NCBI GenBank assembly: GCA_017887445.1
Contig: JAGHIA010000014.1
Coordinates: 1-37,814, forward strand
Source of the DNA: Fusicatenibacter sp.
GTDB taxonomy: Bacteria > Bacillota > Clostridia > Lachnospirales > Lachnospiraceae
Direction of reading: 5' to 3'
Length of the DNA: 37,814 bases
Below are positions 8,535-16,961 of the stretch, piece after piece (the stretch's first letter is position 1; each line of letters opens with the position of its first letter). The translations under genes and the position numbers were made by a program. The notes beneath the pieces are model-generated. The model ran no database searches, was not told the DNA's origin, and saw only the letters and a program-made list of their open reading frames with translations.

Positions 8535-9017
8535 TTAAATATTTCTCTGAATCTTCAGTACCTTGTACTGCATAACGCCGTTTGGCGCTTCCACTTCCAC
8601 AACGTCGCCGATATGAGCGCCGATCAGCGCTTTTCCCACCGGAGACTCGTTGGAGATTTTTCCTTCCAGGCTGTTGGCCTCGGTGGATCCTACGATCTGG
8701 AACTCGATCTCCTCTTCAAACTCCACGTCATAAACGTCTACCTTACATCCCACGTTGATCCTGTCGGAGTCCACCTCATCCTCAACGACAACCTCCGCGT
8801 TTTTCAGGATTTTTTCAATCTCCTCAATGCGCGCCTCGATGTCTCTCTGCTCATCCTTGGCCGCGTCGTACTCTGCGTTCTCGGACAGGTCTCCCTGTTC
8901 TCTCGCTTCCTTAATCTTTTCGGCAACCTCTTTCCGGCGGTTTACCTTCAGATCATGAAGTTCTTCCTCCAGTTTCTGGAGTCCTGCATAGGTAAGAATA
9001 TTTTTCTTTTCTGCCAT
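8535..9017 (-). CDS. greA: Transcription elongation factor GreA
   Basis: 160 residues, the normal length. GreA enters the RNA polymerase secondary channel and stimulates cleavage of back-tracked transcripts. The N-terminal coiled coil spans about residues 5-75 and carries the signature acidic tip EAREQGDLSENAEYDAAK; the C-terminal FKBP-like domain runs to KVLKIQRNI, with the typical SPVGKALIGAHIGDVVEV. AAAGGAAAGGAAAGGG precedes the ATG. A consensus sigma-A promoter lies about 90-120 bp upstream, overlapping the end of the MATE gene. Confidence 0.98.
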   Translation of the reverse strand: MAEKKNILTYAGLQKLEEELHDLKVNRRKEVAEKIKEAREQGDLSENAEYDAAKDEQRDIEARIEEIEKILKNAEVVVEDEVDSDRINVGCKVDVYDVEFEEEIEFQIVGSTEANSLEGKISNESPVGKALIGAHIGDVVEVEAPNGVMQYKVLKIQRNI

Positions 9018-9106
9018 TTCTACCCTTTCCTTTCCTTTAATATCTATCTTTTGTAGCTATTTTTTATCATACAAGGACAGACTGCGCCTATCCTAACAAT
9101 TACAGT

Positions 9107-9135
9107 AGTATAAAGGAAACGCTCCGCCTTGTCAA
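9107..9135 (-). promoter_or_regulatory. Consensus sigma-A promoter for greA
   Basis: On the minus strand TTGACA (9135-9130), a 17-bp spacer and TATACT (9112-9107). The -35 overlaps the stop codon of the MATE gene (9132-9134), so the upstream transcript would run through it. Confidence 0.85.
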
Positions 9136-10523
9136 GAATCCATTTTCATACGGATCCCTTTCTTTTTCCACCTTCCGGCGCGGTAACAGATTGCCGTGAT
9201 CAGCGCGCCCAGCAGCCAGGAGGCCAGCAGCGAGATCCAGATACATTCATACCGTCCGTTGGGCAGCTCCGCCGAGCGGGTCAGCCAGGAGATCCCGTAC
9301 GCCAGCGGCACGCGGATCACCACTGTGGTGATCAGAGAGATCCACATAGGCGTCATCGTATCGCCGGCGCCGCGCATAACGCCGGAAAGACTTTGTGTCA
9401 CCGCCATGGCAATATAGCCGACGGCAAGGATCTTCATCATATCCGCGCTCAGTGTCACCAGTTCTCCTGTATTGGTGAAGATCGCCATCAGATGACGTCC
9501 GAACAGCACGATCAGTCCGGTGATGACCGTCGATACGCCCACCGCCAGCAGCGTTCCCTGTTTCGCTCCCTGCTCTACCCGGTCGTAACGTTTCGCGCCG
9601 ACGTTCTGTCCCGCGTAAGTCGTAAGCGCCGTTCCGAACGAGAAGTTGGGCATCATGGCAAACCCATCCACACGCATGATGATAACGTTCGCCGCGATCA
9701 CTATCTCGCCGAAGCTGTTGGTCAGGGACTGCACCACAACCATCGCCATGGAAAAGATCGCCTGCGTCAGACCCGACGGCAGGCCTAGGCGGATAATGTT
9801 GATGGAATGTCCGGCGCTTGGCTTTAAGTATCTGGGTTTCAGGTCAAAAATATTCGACATTTTCTTCAGTTTGATCATACACATAACGGCGGAAGTGATC
9901 TGAGCAATCACCGTGGCCAGCGCCACGCCTGCAACGCCCATATGGAACCCTGCCACAAACGCCACGTCCAGCACAATGTTGATGACCGTGGCGATCAGCA
10001 GATATACCAGCGCGGATATCGAGTCTCCCAGTCCCCGCAGCACGCCGCACAAAATGTTGTAGTAAGCGATCCCTGACGAACCAAGCATCAGGATCACCAG
10101 ATAAGACGTACACCAGTCAATAATACTGTCCGGCGTTTTCAGAAGTTCCAGCAGCGGCCGCGCGCACAGCGTTCCGGCGATCATAATGATGATCGAAGCG
10201 ACAGCTGTCAGCGTGATACAGTTTCCGATGGTATGGGACAACTCCTCCCGGTCCTTGGCTCCGTAATACTGGGAGACCATGACGCCGGCTCCCACCGAAA
10301 TGCCGACAAAAAGCACCATAAGCAGGTTCAGGATGGGACTGGCGCTTCCAACTGCCGCCAGCGCATTGTCACCTACATATTTTCCCACCACGATACTGTC
10401 CACCGTATTATAAAGCTGCTGGGCAATATTTCCCAACAGCATGGGGATCGTAAACACAACGATCTTCTCCCACGGTTTTCCCTCCGTCATATCCGACGGC
10501 GCAAAAATCTCTTTGATCTTCAT
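9132..10523 (-). CDS. MATE-family multidrug/Na+ efflux transporter
   Basis: 463 residues, the family length, with about twelve hydrophobic segments in two similar halves. Family marks are IPMLLGNIAQQLYNTVDSIVVGKYVG in the first two helices, ALAAVGSASPI, GAGVMVSQYYGA, and in the second half LPSGLTQAIFSMAMV and VGAKRYDRVEQGAKQG. MATE proteins exchange cationic drugs or metabolites for Na+ or H+ across the cytoplasmic membrane; the substrate cannot be read from sequence. The C-terminus KKKGIRMKMDS is basic and cytoplasmic. The ATG at 10523 has only a weak, distant AAGGAAA. It appears to be a single gene between dusB and greA, bounded upstream by a repeat module. Confidence 0.93.
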   Translation of the reverse strand: MKIKEIFAPSDMTEGKPWEKIVVFTIPMLLGNIAQQLYNTVDSIVVGKYVGDNALAAVGSASPILNLLMVLFVGISVGAGVMVSQYYGAKDREELSHTIGNCITLTAVASIIIMIAGTLCARPLLELLKTPDSIIDWCTSYLVILMLGSSGIAYYNILCGVLRGLGDSISALVYLLIATVINIVLDVAFVAGFHMGVAGVALATVIAQITSAVMCMIKLKKMSNIFDLKPRYLKPSAGHSINIIRLGLPSGLTQAIFSMAMVVVQSLTNSFGEIVIAANVIIMRVDGFAMMPNFSFGTALTTYAGQNVGAKRYDRVEQGAKQGTLLAVGVSTVITGLIVLFGRHLMAIFTNTGELVTLSADMMKILAVGYIAMAVTQSLSGVMRGAGDTMTPMWISLITTVVIRVPLAYGISWLTRSAELPNGRYECIWISLLASWLLGALITAICYRAGRWKKKGIRMKMDS

Positions 10524-10574
10524 CTTATGCTATACCCCGATTTCCTTCGTAATATGAATGATTTGTAAATGTTT

Positions 10575-10719
10575 GGTAACAGTTCAGCCTTTCATTATCC
10601 CGCGAGGTGTTTTCGCACAGGATGCGCGAAAATCCCGAGGCTTGCAGCGCGAAACTGCATGAAATGCAGTTTCTGTGCATCCCGAAGCGTGTAATCGTTC
10701 AGCAACGCTGAACTGTTAC
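10575..10719. repeat. Palindrome-bounded repeat, family A, copy 1
   Basis: About 145 bp starting GGTAACAGTTCAGCC and ending AACGCTGAACTGTTAC, with inner hairpins: GTTTTCGCACA with TGCGCGAAAAT, and GAAACTGCAT with ATGCAGTTTC at 10651-10673. A roughly 90% identical inverted copy is at 14521-14664. It fills the gap between MATE and dusB. Confidence 0.85.
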
Positions 10720-10742
10720 AATGTTTGGCTATGCGTATCGCC

Positions 10743-11738
10743 TCAGACCGCATATTCCTGCAGTTCTCTGCGCTCTGCCGGCCATTTTTGTAAAAGCTCC
10801 CCAAGCTCCTCCAATGTGGTCACAGCGTTCACCTCAGCGCGCAGCTTTGCGGAATGGGGAAACCCTGTGGTGTACCATGCCACATGCTTGCGCATTTCTC
10901 TCATTCCCACCTCGGTGCCTTTGTACTCCGCCTGCAGGCGGGCATGGCGCAGGATCATTTCCTTCACCTCGTCGCCAGACGGCCGCGGCAGCTCCTGTCC
11001 TGTCTCCAGATAGTGGCGCACCTCACGGAAAATCCATGGATTCCCCTGGGCCGCGCGTCCGATCATCACGCCGTCGCAGCCGGTCTCCCGCATCATCTTC
11101 ACCGCGTCCTTCGCGCTTTTCACATCTCCGTTTCCAATCACAGGAATGGACACGGCCTCCTTCACCTTTCGAATAATCTCCCAGTCGGCCTTGCCGGAAT
11201 AATACTGCTCTCTCGTCCGTCCGTGGACTGTCACGGCCGCTACGCCGCAGTCCTCAAGAATCTTCGCGATCTCCACCGCGTTCACATGGTCTTCGTCGAA
11301 GCCTTTGCGGATCTTCACCGTCACAGGCTTTCCGGACGCCCGCACCAGGCTGGAGGCGATCTCCCGCACCAGAGACGGCTCCCGCATCAGCCACGATCCT
11401 TCCCGGTTGTTGACGATTTTCGGCACCGGACATCCCATGTTGAAATCCAGCAGGTCAAAAGGCCGCTGCTGGATCGCCGCGGCGATCTCCCCGAGGATCT
11501 GCGGGTCGCTGCCAAACAGCTGCAGCGCGATGGGATTCTCTCCCGGAGCAATCTCCATCAGTGATTCCGTATTTTTGTTTTTGTACAGGATTGCCTTGGC
11601 GCTGACCATCTCCATGCTCAGAAGGCCCACGCCCATCTCTCTGCACAGCAGGCGGAACGGCAGATCCGTCACTCCCGCCATGGGCGCCAGCGCAATCGGA
11701 CAGTCAATCGTCACGTTTCCTATCTTCAGCGCTTTCAT
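10743..11738 (-). CDS. dusB: tRNA-dihydrouridine synthase
   Basis: 331 residues; it reduces specific uridines in the tRNA D-loop with FMN and NADPH. The TIM-barrel marks are complete: [15 protein letters not shown] at the start, [10 protein letters not shown] with the catalytic Cys, [38 protein letters not shown] and the FMN-phosphate segment [37 protein letters not shown] belongs to the C-terminal helical tRNA-binding domain. Its ATG overlaps the stop of the DUF6145-like gene by four bases (ATGA), so the two are translationally coupled. It closes the argF-birA-DUF6145-like-dusB series. The Dus subtype is assigned as the common Firmicute DusB. Confidence 0.95.
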   Translation of the reverse strand: MKALKIGNVTIDCPIALAPMAGVTDLPFRLLCREMGVGLLSMEMVSAKAILYKNKNTESLMEIAPGENPIALQLFGSDPQILGEIAAAIQQRPFDLLDFNMGCPVPKIVNNREGSWLMREPSLVREIASSLVRASGKPVTVKIRKGFDEDHVNAVEIAKILEDCGVAAVTVHGRTREQYYSGKADWEIIRKVKEAVSIPVIGNGDVKSAKDAVKMMRETGCDGVMIGRAAQGNPWIFREVRHYLETGQELPRPSGDEVKEMILRHARLQAEYKGTEVGMREMRKHVAWYTTGFPHSAKLRAEVNAVTTLEELGELLQKWPAERRELQEYAV

Positions 11739-12193
11739 ACGCTGTCTTCTCCTTCTTCCGCCGGATCATTCGCTTCTTTACAGGCTTCGCCCTTCGCTTC
11801 TTTCTCCAGGCCGCCGTTTTCCTGCTGCGAATATCTGCCGGCTTCTCCTTCTTCCTCCGAAATCTCTTCGCCCAGGAAGAAAACTCTGTAATACAGCTCC
11901 AGGGATTCCAGAAGCTCGCGCTTCTCCTGCTGCAGCTGTTTGATCCTCAGCGCGCCGCCGATCTCGTCATACATCGCGTCCGCGTCCACGGCGTCCGTCT
12001 CAAACTGCAGGTTTCCCTCTCCGTCAAACCACAGGGTAAAGATCCCTCCGATCTCCACGGTGAACATCACGCACATTACATGAAGCTCCTCCTGTACGCC
12101 CTGCGGCAGACTGGAAAAGTCCTGGTTAAAATAATATTTCTGCTCGTAAGCGCTGGCGCCGCAGAGCACTACTTTTTCGTCGTCCGAATACAT
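11735..12193 (-). CDS. DUF6145-like protein, 152 residues
   Basis: A conserved but uncharacterised protein that I associate with Lachnospiraceae, where it commonly precedes dusB; the DUF number is from memory. The conserved core is residues 1-110: [78 protein letters not shown]. The remainder is an acidic, low-complexity tail. No membrane segment or signal peptide. Coupled to dusB by a 4-bp overlap, which hints at a link to tRNA modification or translation but proves nothing. AAAGGAG lies eight bases before the ATG. Confidence 0.8.
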   Translation of the reverse strand: MYSDDEKVVLCGASAYEQKYYFNQDFSSLPQGVQEELHVMCVMFTVEIGGIFTLWFDGEGNLQFETDAVDADAMYDEIGGALRIKQLQQEKRELLESLELYYRVFFLGEEISEEEGEAGRYSQQENGGLEKEAKGEACKEANDPAEEGEDSV

Positions 12194-12220
12194 GCAGGAC
12201 TCCTTTCTCTATCATTTCGC

Positions 12221-12245
12221 AACAGTTCCGTCTTGCTGAACTGTT
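12221..12245. repeat. AACAGTTC/GAACTGTT palindrome between birA and the DUF6145-like gene
   Basis: An 8-bp perfect inverted repeat with nine bases between, of the same family as the ends of the larger repeat modules. No T-run follows, so read-through from birA is expected. Confidence 0.6.
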
Positions 12246-12288
12246 ACGTCACTATTTCTCCTTTCATGGCGCACTTTCCAGAAACCAA

Positions 12289-13281
12289 CTACACATAGGA
12301 ATACAGTCCGCGCACGGAAACCTCACCGGCGTAAACCTCCGTGACGTTTTTATCTTCTCTCCGGACCAGAAGCTCGCCCTGCGCGTTGATCCCCAGCGCC
12401 ACGCCTTCGTAAGGCTCTTTCGGGTCCAGCACACGCACCTGCCGGTTCCTGTTGGCAAGAATCTGATTATATTCCTCCTGCAGTCCCGTCAGATCTCCGG
12501 TGCGGATAAAAATTTCATAATTGCGCTCAAACGCCCGCAGTACCGCCGCGATCACCTCCGCCCGGTTAACGGTGCGCCCCGTCTCCACCATCAGCGATGT
12601 GGCGATGTCCTTCAGTTCCTCGGGAAACTCCGTGAAGTTTACGTTGATGCCCGTTCCCACCACCACATAATTGATATAATCCACCTGGGCGCTCATTTCC
12701 GTCAGGATCCCGCACAGCTTATGACCGTTGAGCACCGCGTCGTTGGGCCATTTGATCTCCACCGGAAGTTCCAGAAGCGCCTTCAGCCCTTGGGCGACGC
12801 TCAGCCCCATAACGATCGTCAGCATAGAGGCTCTCGACGGTTCCAGCTCCGGGCGCAGGAGCAGCGTCATATACACATTGCTCCCCCGGGGACTTTTCCA
12901 GCTTCGGCCCCGCCGGCCGCGGCCGCTTGTCTGCTCGTCGGCAACCACCAGCGTTCCGTGGGGCGCGCCTTCCTCTGCCAGCTGCTTGGCCCAGGTATTT
13001 GTGGAACCTGTCTCCTCCGCAAAATATACCTGGCGGCCAACCCATGTTCCGTCCAGCCTGCTCTCAATCTCGCTTTTTCCAAGGATATCCGGCACTGTTA
13101 AGAGGCGGTATCCTCTGTTCTGGACCGCCTCTATCTCGTACCCTTCCTCTTTGAGCTGCTGCATGATTTTCCACACGGCTGTTCTTGAAACGGAAAATTT
13201 TTCACATAACTCCTGCCCCGAGACGTATCTGGATGTCCCAATGAGCAGACGCAGAATCTCTGCTTTTTTGTTTCCCCGCAT
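12289..13281 (-). CDS. birA: Biotin-[acetyl-CoA-carboxylase] ligase / biotin repressor
   Basis: 330 residues from ATG 13281; AAAGGAAG lies 13 bases upstream. A TTG 24 bases upstream is also open but would overlap argF. The N-terminal winged helix (ELCEKFSVSRTAVWKIMQQLKEEGY, about residues 19-48) makes it the bifunctional kind that both biotinylates carboxylases and represses biotin genes. The ligase core is complete: EETGSTNTWAKQLA, SGRGRRGRSWKSP for biotinyl-AMP, EIKWPNDAVLNGHKLCGIL with the catalytic Lys, GTGINVNF, and a C-terminal SH3-like cap from about 280. It starts seven bases after argF. No biotin biosynthesis genes are nearby. Confidence 0.96.
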   Translation of the reverse strand: MRGNKKAEILRLLIGTSRYVSGQELCEKFSVSRTAVWKIMQQLKEEGYEIEAVQNRGYRLLTVPDILGKSEIESRLDGTWVGRQVYFAEETGSTNTWAKQLAEEGAPHGTLVVADEQTSGRGRRGRSWKSPRGSNVYMTLLLRPELEPSRASMLTIVMGLSVAQGLKALLELPVEIKWPNDAVLNGHKLCGILTEMSAQVDYINYVVVGTGINVNFTEFPEELKDIATSLMVETGRTVNRAEVIAAVLRAFERNYEIFIRTGDLTGLQEEYNQILANRNRQVRVLDPKEPYEGVALGINAQGELLVRREDKNVTEVYAGEVSVRGLYSYV

Positions 13282-13288
13282 CTTCGCT

Positions 13289-14293
13289 CTATGCTTCCTT
13301 TCCAAACGCTCCCAGCGTCGCCGCCATCACCGCCTTGATGGTGTGCATACGGTTTTCCGCTTCCTCAAACACCTTGGACTGTTCGGACTCGAACACTTCG
13401 TCGGTCACTTCCATCTCGGTCAGGCCGAAGCGCTCGCCCATTTCTTTTCCGATCTTTGTGTCCAGGTCGTGGAAGGACGGCAGACAGTGAAGGAAGATCG
13501 CCGTGTCTTTGGCGTTGGCCATCACCTGCTTTGTCACCCGGTACGGTGTCAGTTCGCGGATCCTCTCCTCCCAGACGGAATCCGGCTCGCCCATGGAAAC
13601 CCACACGTCTGTGTAGATCACGTCGGCATCTTTTGTGCCTTCCGTCACGTCCTCCGTCAGGGTGATGGTCGCGCCGCTCTCCTTCGCGTAGACGCGGCAC
13701 TGGTCCACAAGTTCCTGGCTGGGGAAATACTTCTTCGGCGCACAGGCCACGAAATCCATGCCCATCTTCGCGGAGGCAATCATCAGGGAATTTCCCATGT
13801 TGTAGCGGGCGTCGCCCATATAAACCAGCTTCACGCCCTTCAGATGTCCCAGCTGCTCCCGGATGGTCAGCATGTCCGCCAGCATCTGGGTGGGATGGTA
13901 TTCGTTGGTCAGGCCGTTCCACACCGGAACCTTGGAGTATTTTGCCAGCTCCTCCACGATCTCCTGGCCGAATCCCCGGTACTCGATGCCTTCATACATT
14001 CCTGCCAGGACTCTGGCTGTGTCGCGGATGCTCTCTTTCTTTCCAATCTGAGAGCCGGTCGGGTCCAGATAGGTGGTTCCCATGCCCAGGTCGTGAGCGG
14101 CAACCTCAAAGGCACAGCGGGTTCTGGTGCTGGTCTTCTCAAAGATCAGAGCCACATTTTTTCCGCGCAGCACGTCTACGGGAATGCCCCGTTTCTTCTT
14201 ATCCTTCAGTTCCGCAGAGAGATCCAGCAGATAGCTGATCTCCTCCGGAGTAAAATCCTTCAATGTCAAAAAATCGCGTCCCTGTAAATTCAT
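13289..14293 (-). CDS. argF: Ornithine carbamoyltransferase
   Basis: 334 residues, normal length; it joins carbamoyl phosphate and ornithine to citrulline. Carbamoyl phosphate site STRTR at 55-59, HPTQ at 133-136, ornithine loop VSMGEP, and the catalytic [10 protein letters not shown] near 270 are all present; the last has Ser-Phe-His where many enzymes have Ala-Phe-His. No other arginine or arginine-deiminase genes adjoin it, so biosynthetic (argF) versus catabolic (arcB) use cannot be settled here. GAGGAGG precedes the ATG. It appears to head the argF-birA-DUF6145-like-dusB unit. No ARG-box-like operator was identified, and the upstream 650 bp are mostly repeats. Confidence 0.95.
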   Translation of the reverse strand: MNLQGRDFLTLKDFTPEEISYLLDLSAELKDKKKRGIPVDVLRGKNVALIFEKTSTRTRCAFEVAAHDLGMGTTYLDPTGSQIGKKESIRDTARVLAGMYEGIEYRGFGQEIVEELAKYSKVPVWNGLTNEYHPTQMLADMLTIREQLGHLKGVKLVYMGDARYNMGNSLMIASAKMGMDFVACAPKKYFPSQELVDQCRVYAKESGATITLTEDVTEGTKDADVIYTDVWVSMGEPDSVWEERIRELTPYRVTKQVMANAKDTAIFLHCLPSFHDLDTKIGKEMGERFGLTEMEVTDEVFESEQSKVFEEAENRMHTIKAVMAATLGAFGKEA

Positions 14294-14360
14294 GGGTATC
14301 TCCTCCTCTTATCCTTTTCGCTTCTTTCCGCCACCACAGTTCTGCACAAGGGAACTGCTG

Positions 14361-14494
14361 TTACTGTTCACGGTCGTTCACAGTAGCTTCGCGGCTCCAA
14401 TGTAAATTCGCTTCGCGAATGGGGGTCGCTCACACCTGAATCACGTTCTCACACCGCAAACAGCAAGTGTTCGCGGCTGCTGTGAATAGTGACG
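14361..14494. repeat. Dispersed repeat, family C, copy 2
   Basis: Same order of segments as at 5835-5956: TTCACAGTAGCTTCGCGG, CTCCAATG, CGCTCACACCTGAATCA, GCAAACAGCAAG, GGCTGCTGTGAATAGTGAC. A short duplication of TTCAC at its left end distinguishes it. It lies upstream of argF. Confidence 0.75.
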
Positions 14495-14512
14495 AACTGC
14501 TGCATATCGTTC

Positions 14513-14518
14513 ATTATA
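14513..14518 (-). promoter_or_regulatory. Possible -10 element upstream of argF
   Basis: TATAAT on the minus strand sits just outside the family A repeat; the only -35 candidate (TTCAGC, 17 bp upstream, inside the repeat end) is weak. If used, the repeat supplies part of the argF promoter. Confidence 0.35.
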
Positions 14519-14520
14519 CA

Positions 14521-14664
14521 TAACAGTTCAGCGTTGCTGAACTATTACACGCTTCGCGATGCGCAGAAACTGCATTTCATGCAGTTTCGCGCTGCAGGCT
14601 TCAGGATTTTCGCACATTCTGTGCGAAAACACCTCGCGGAATAGTGGCAGGCTGAACTGTTACC
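14521..14664. repeat. Palindrome-bounded repeat, family A, copy 2 (inverted)
   Basis: Reverse-complement copy of 10575-10719 with about 90% identity by eye, including both inner hairpins and the AACAGTTCAGC ends. The differences fall mostly in pairs that keep the stems, for example around the GTTTTCGCACA stem. Confidence 0.85.
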
Positions 14665-14719
14665 ATTATACCTCATTCTTTTCCTTTCATCTACTGTTTT
14701 ATCATTATTTTAAACACAG

Positions 14720-14759
14720 AAAAAGGGCAGGCGGTACGATTTCCCGATACCGCCTGCCC
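14720..14759 (-). terminator. Intrinsic terminator downstream of the SPFH gene
   Basis: Minus-strand stem GGGCAGGCGGTA with TACCGCCTGCCC (12 bp) followed by TTTTTCTG. It is about 190 bp past the SPFH stop, after the 13-bp repeat array. Confidence 0.85.
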
Positions 14760-14849
14760 GCTTCACGTTCTGAAGCCTGCAGCGTAAACTGCTTGAAATA
14801 CTATTTTTGTATATCACAGAGCGCACAGCCATTCAGCTGCGCATTTCGA

Positions 14850-14940
14850 CTGCTTGAAATGGCTCTTTGAAATAGCTCTTTGAAACAGCTGCCTGAAATG
14901 GCTCTTTGAAACAGTTCCTTGAAACAACTCTTTGAAACGG
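14850..14940. repeat. Seven 13-bp tandem repeats just after the SPFH stop codon
   Basis: Units at 14850, 14863, 14876, 14889, 14902, 14915 and 14928; consensus CTCTTTGAAAYRG with CTGCYTGAAATGG variants. The array begins five bases beyond the SPFH stop codon and would be the first part of its 3' untranslated region. A thirteen-base unit is not a multiple of three and no frame runs through it. Confidence 0.88.
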
Positions 14941-14945
14941 CTGCT

Positions 14946-15905
14946 TTATTTCGCCGCCGGCCCTTTCTTATCGTCGGAAACGATCTCTTTCAGTGACGTA
15001 GCCAGACTCGCCAGACCCTGCAGGTCGGACGGAACAATGATCTTCGTCGCATGGCCGTTGGCCAGGACGCCGAGCGCCTCCAGGCTTTTCAGTGTCAGCA
15101 CCGCTTCGTCAGCCCCCGCTTCTTTCAATGCGCGGATACCGTCGGCATTGGCCTGCTGCACTTTCAGAATCGCCTCCGCCTGACCTTCCGCTTCCTTGAT
15201 CTTTCTCTCTTTCTCAGCCTCAGCGCGGAGGATCGCCGCCCGTTTTTCCGCCTCTGCATCCAGGATAGCAGATTCTTTCTTACCTTCCGCCACAAGGATC
15301 GTGGACTTCTTCTCGCCTTCCGCGATCAGGATGGATTCACGGCGTTCACGCTCGGCCTTCATCTGTTTCTCCATGGCTTCCTGGATCGCTGCCGGAGGCA
15401 TGATATTTTTCAGCTCCACACGGTTGACCTTGATTCCCCACGGGTCTGTGGCCAGATCCAGCGCGGACTGCATCTTTGTGTTGATAATCTCACGGGAGGT
15501 CAGCGTCTCGTCCAGTTCCAGATCACCGATGATATTTCTCAGGGTAGTCGCCGTCAGATTCTCGATGGCCATGATGGGATTTTCCACACCGTAGGCGTAC
15601 AGCTTTGAATCTGTGATCTGATAAAATACAACCGTATCGATGCGCATCGTTACGTTATCCTTTGTGATCACCGGCTGCGGCGGGAAATCCACCACCTGCT
15701 CTTTCAGGTTTACTCTTCTCGCCACGCGCTCGATAAACGGTATTTTAAAATGGATGCCCGTGGACCAGGTCGCGCGGTAGGCGCCCAGCCGTTCCAGAAC
15801 GATGGCGTTGGCCTGCGGAACGATCTTGATGCAGGATGCCGCCACAACCAGCACTACAGCTATTACCAATACAATAATAATGCCTGTTATCATTTCACCT
15901 GTCAT
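14946..15905 (-). CDS. SPFH/Band 7 membrane protein (stomatin/paraslipin type)
   Basis: 319 residues. One N-terminal membrane segment (IIIVLVIAVVLVVAASCI, residues 8-25) is followed by the SPFH domain (about 27-190: VPQANAIVLERLGAY, GIHFKIPFIERVARRV, ALDLATDPWGIKVNRVELKNI) and a long Ala/Glu/Lys coiled coil (about 190-265) of the stomatin type. Such proteins oligomerise into membrane microdomain scaffolds and often control a partner protease or lipid order. Its ATG overlaps the nfeD stop by four bases; nfeD-SPFH is a conserved operon pair. Followed by the 13-bp repeat array and a strong terminator. The hydrophilic end is DDKKGPAAK. Confidence 0.95.
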   Translation of the reverse strand: MTGEMITGIIIVLVIAVVLVVAASCIKIVPQANAIVLERLGAYRATWSTGIHFKIPFIERVARRVNLKEQVVDFPPQPVITKDNVTMRIDTVVFYQITDSKLYAYGVENPIMAIENLTATTLRNIIGDLELDETLTSREIINTKMQSALDLATDPWGIKVNRVELKNIMPPAAIQEAMEKQMKAERERRESILIAEGEKKSTILVAEGKKESAILDAEAEKRAAILRAEAEKERKIKEAEGQAEAILKVQQANADGIRALKEAGADEAVLTLKSLEALGVLANGHATKIIVPSDLQGLASLATSLKEIVSDDKKGPAAK

Positions 15906-16339
15906 TTTACTTCCTCCTTCACTCTTACGATCAGTTTTACACCTTCCACACCGGCGATTTCCACAACCGTTCCCTGTTCAATGGCGTTTCCGTCCTCCGA
16001 ACGTGCCGTCCAGAAAACGTCGTTCAGCCTGACTTTTCCCGTGGCCTCCAGGTTATCGATACGTTCCGATACCACACCTGTCTCGCCGGTCAGCGAATCT
16101 ACATTGGTTTTCAGTGTAGACTTATTCATATACCGTACTGCCACGGGTCTTGTGAAGATCAGTAAGATCAGCGATACCACAAGAAAAACTCCAAGCTGTA
16201 TCCAGACGTTCGCGCCAAACAGAGCTGCCACCAGTGCGGCCAGTGAACCCCCTGCAAACCAGATTGTCGTCAGGCCCAGGGTCAATGCCTCCGCAATCAG
16301 AAGAATGACCAGAGCCGACAGCCAGATAATCGCGTACAT
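15902..16339 (-). CDS. NfeD-like membrane protein
   Basis: 145 residues, the short (NfeD1b-like) form without a ClpP-type protease domain. Two to three membrane helices occupy about residues 3-70 (IIWLSALVILLIAEAL, GGSLAALVAALFG, VFLVVSLILLIF); an OB-fold follows (about 85-142: SLTGETGVVSERI, ARSEDGNAIEQGTVVEIAGVEGVKLIV). NfeD proteins pair with stomatin-like proteins, matching the 4-bp overlap with the SPFH gene. AAAGGGGG lies nine bases before the ATG at 16339. Confidence 0.93.
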   Translation of the reverse strand: MYAIIWLSALVILLIAEALTLGLTTIWFAGGSLAALVAALFGANVWIQLGVFLVVSLILLIFTRPVAVRYMNKSTLKTNVDSLTGETGVVSERIDNLEATGKVRLNDVFWTARSEDGNAIEQGTVVEIAGVEGVKLIVRVKEEVK

Positions 16340-16447
16340 CTCTTATCCCCCTTTCCCAGAATCCCTTTTTCCATCCATGGTATGCGCTGCGTATTAACCA
16401 TTGTGACAGAAAAAATGTTTCTGTTCTTTCTTTTGTATGAACAAAAT

Positions 16448-16580
16448 GTAACTATTCCGCCAGCTGAATAGTTACGGCATCCGGCCATTGAAAATCGCTT
16501 CGCGATGGGCCGGATGCCCGAAGGCGCTATATTTTCATACGGTCTGTGCAGTATCACAGACCTGTCTGAATAGTTGCAAC
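16448..16580. repeat. Palindrome-bounded repeat, family B, copy 1
   Basis: Begins GTAACTATTCCGCCAGCTGAATAGTTAC, then the CATCCGGCC...GGCCGGATG hairpin enclosing CGCTTCGCG, then ACGGTCTGTGCAG/CACAGACC, ending GAATAGTTGC. Upstream of nfeD. Other copies: 16797, 20909, 22453, 30934. Confidence 0.82.
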
Positions 16581-16684
16581 AAAATTTCTTGTTATCATAA
16601 TACTATATTTCTCTTTAAAATGCAATAGAGGATTGTTAATTTTATAACAATTTTTTCAAAACATGTTTTCCGCCATATAAAAAG

Positions 16685-16772
16685 AGAGCATCCTCAAAAA
16701 TCGATTCCTGCAATCCGCGCCCCATAAATGGTAATACGCGTCTTCCAGGAAATCAATTCCCGAGCATGCTCT
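16685..16772. repeat. Short inverted-end element related to the AGAGCGTG hairpin family
   Basis: Ends AGAGCATCCTCAAAAATCG and, inverted, AGAGCATGCTCGGGAATTG, both followed by ATTyCCTG-type sequence. The layout matches AGAGCGTGTcTGAAAATTCA..CCTGCAA of the 162-bp family but with diverged bases. The flanking 16581-16684 stretch is AT-rich and otherwise empty. Confidence 0.5.
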
Positions 16773-16796
16773 GATTTCTGCCTCCAAAATCACTTA

Positions 16797-16950
16797 TAGC
16801 ATCCGGCCACTGAAAATCGCTTCGCGATGGGCCGGATGTCTGCGGACACTACGTTTTCATACGGTCTGTGCAGTAAATGCACAGACCCAGAGCGTGTCTG
16901 AAAATTCATTCCTGCAATTTTCAAACACGCTCTGGCTGAATAGTTACAAT
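16797..16950. repeat. Family B repeat copy 2 carrying a nested AGAGCGTG hairpin
   Basis: Contains the CATCCGGCC hairpin and GGTCTGTGCAGT/TGCACAGACC stem of family B. At 16887-16935 a 20-bp stem (CCAGAGCGTGTCTGAAAATT with its complement, one G-T change) is inserted between the stem and the closing CTGAATAGTTAC. Because it follows the hydrolase stop by 12 bp, this region may act as its transcript end, though no T-run is present. Confidence 0.75.
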
Positions 16951-16961
16951 ACTCATTATTT

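Noticed and set aside
12728-14287. 519-codon plus-strand frame opposite birA and argF
   Set aside because: It crosses two well-supported genes on the opposite strand and has no homologous motif.
14294-14945. T-box or riboswitch upstream of argF
   Set aside because: The stretch is fully accounted for by repeats, the terminator and the 13-bp array; no T-box (TGGNACCGCG-like) or known riboswitch core was seen.
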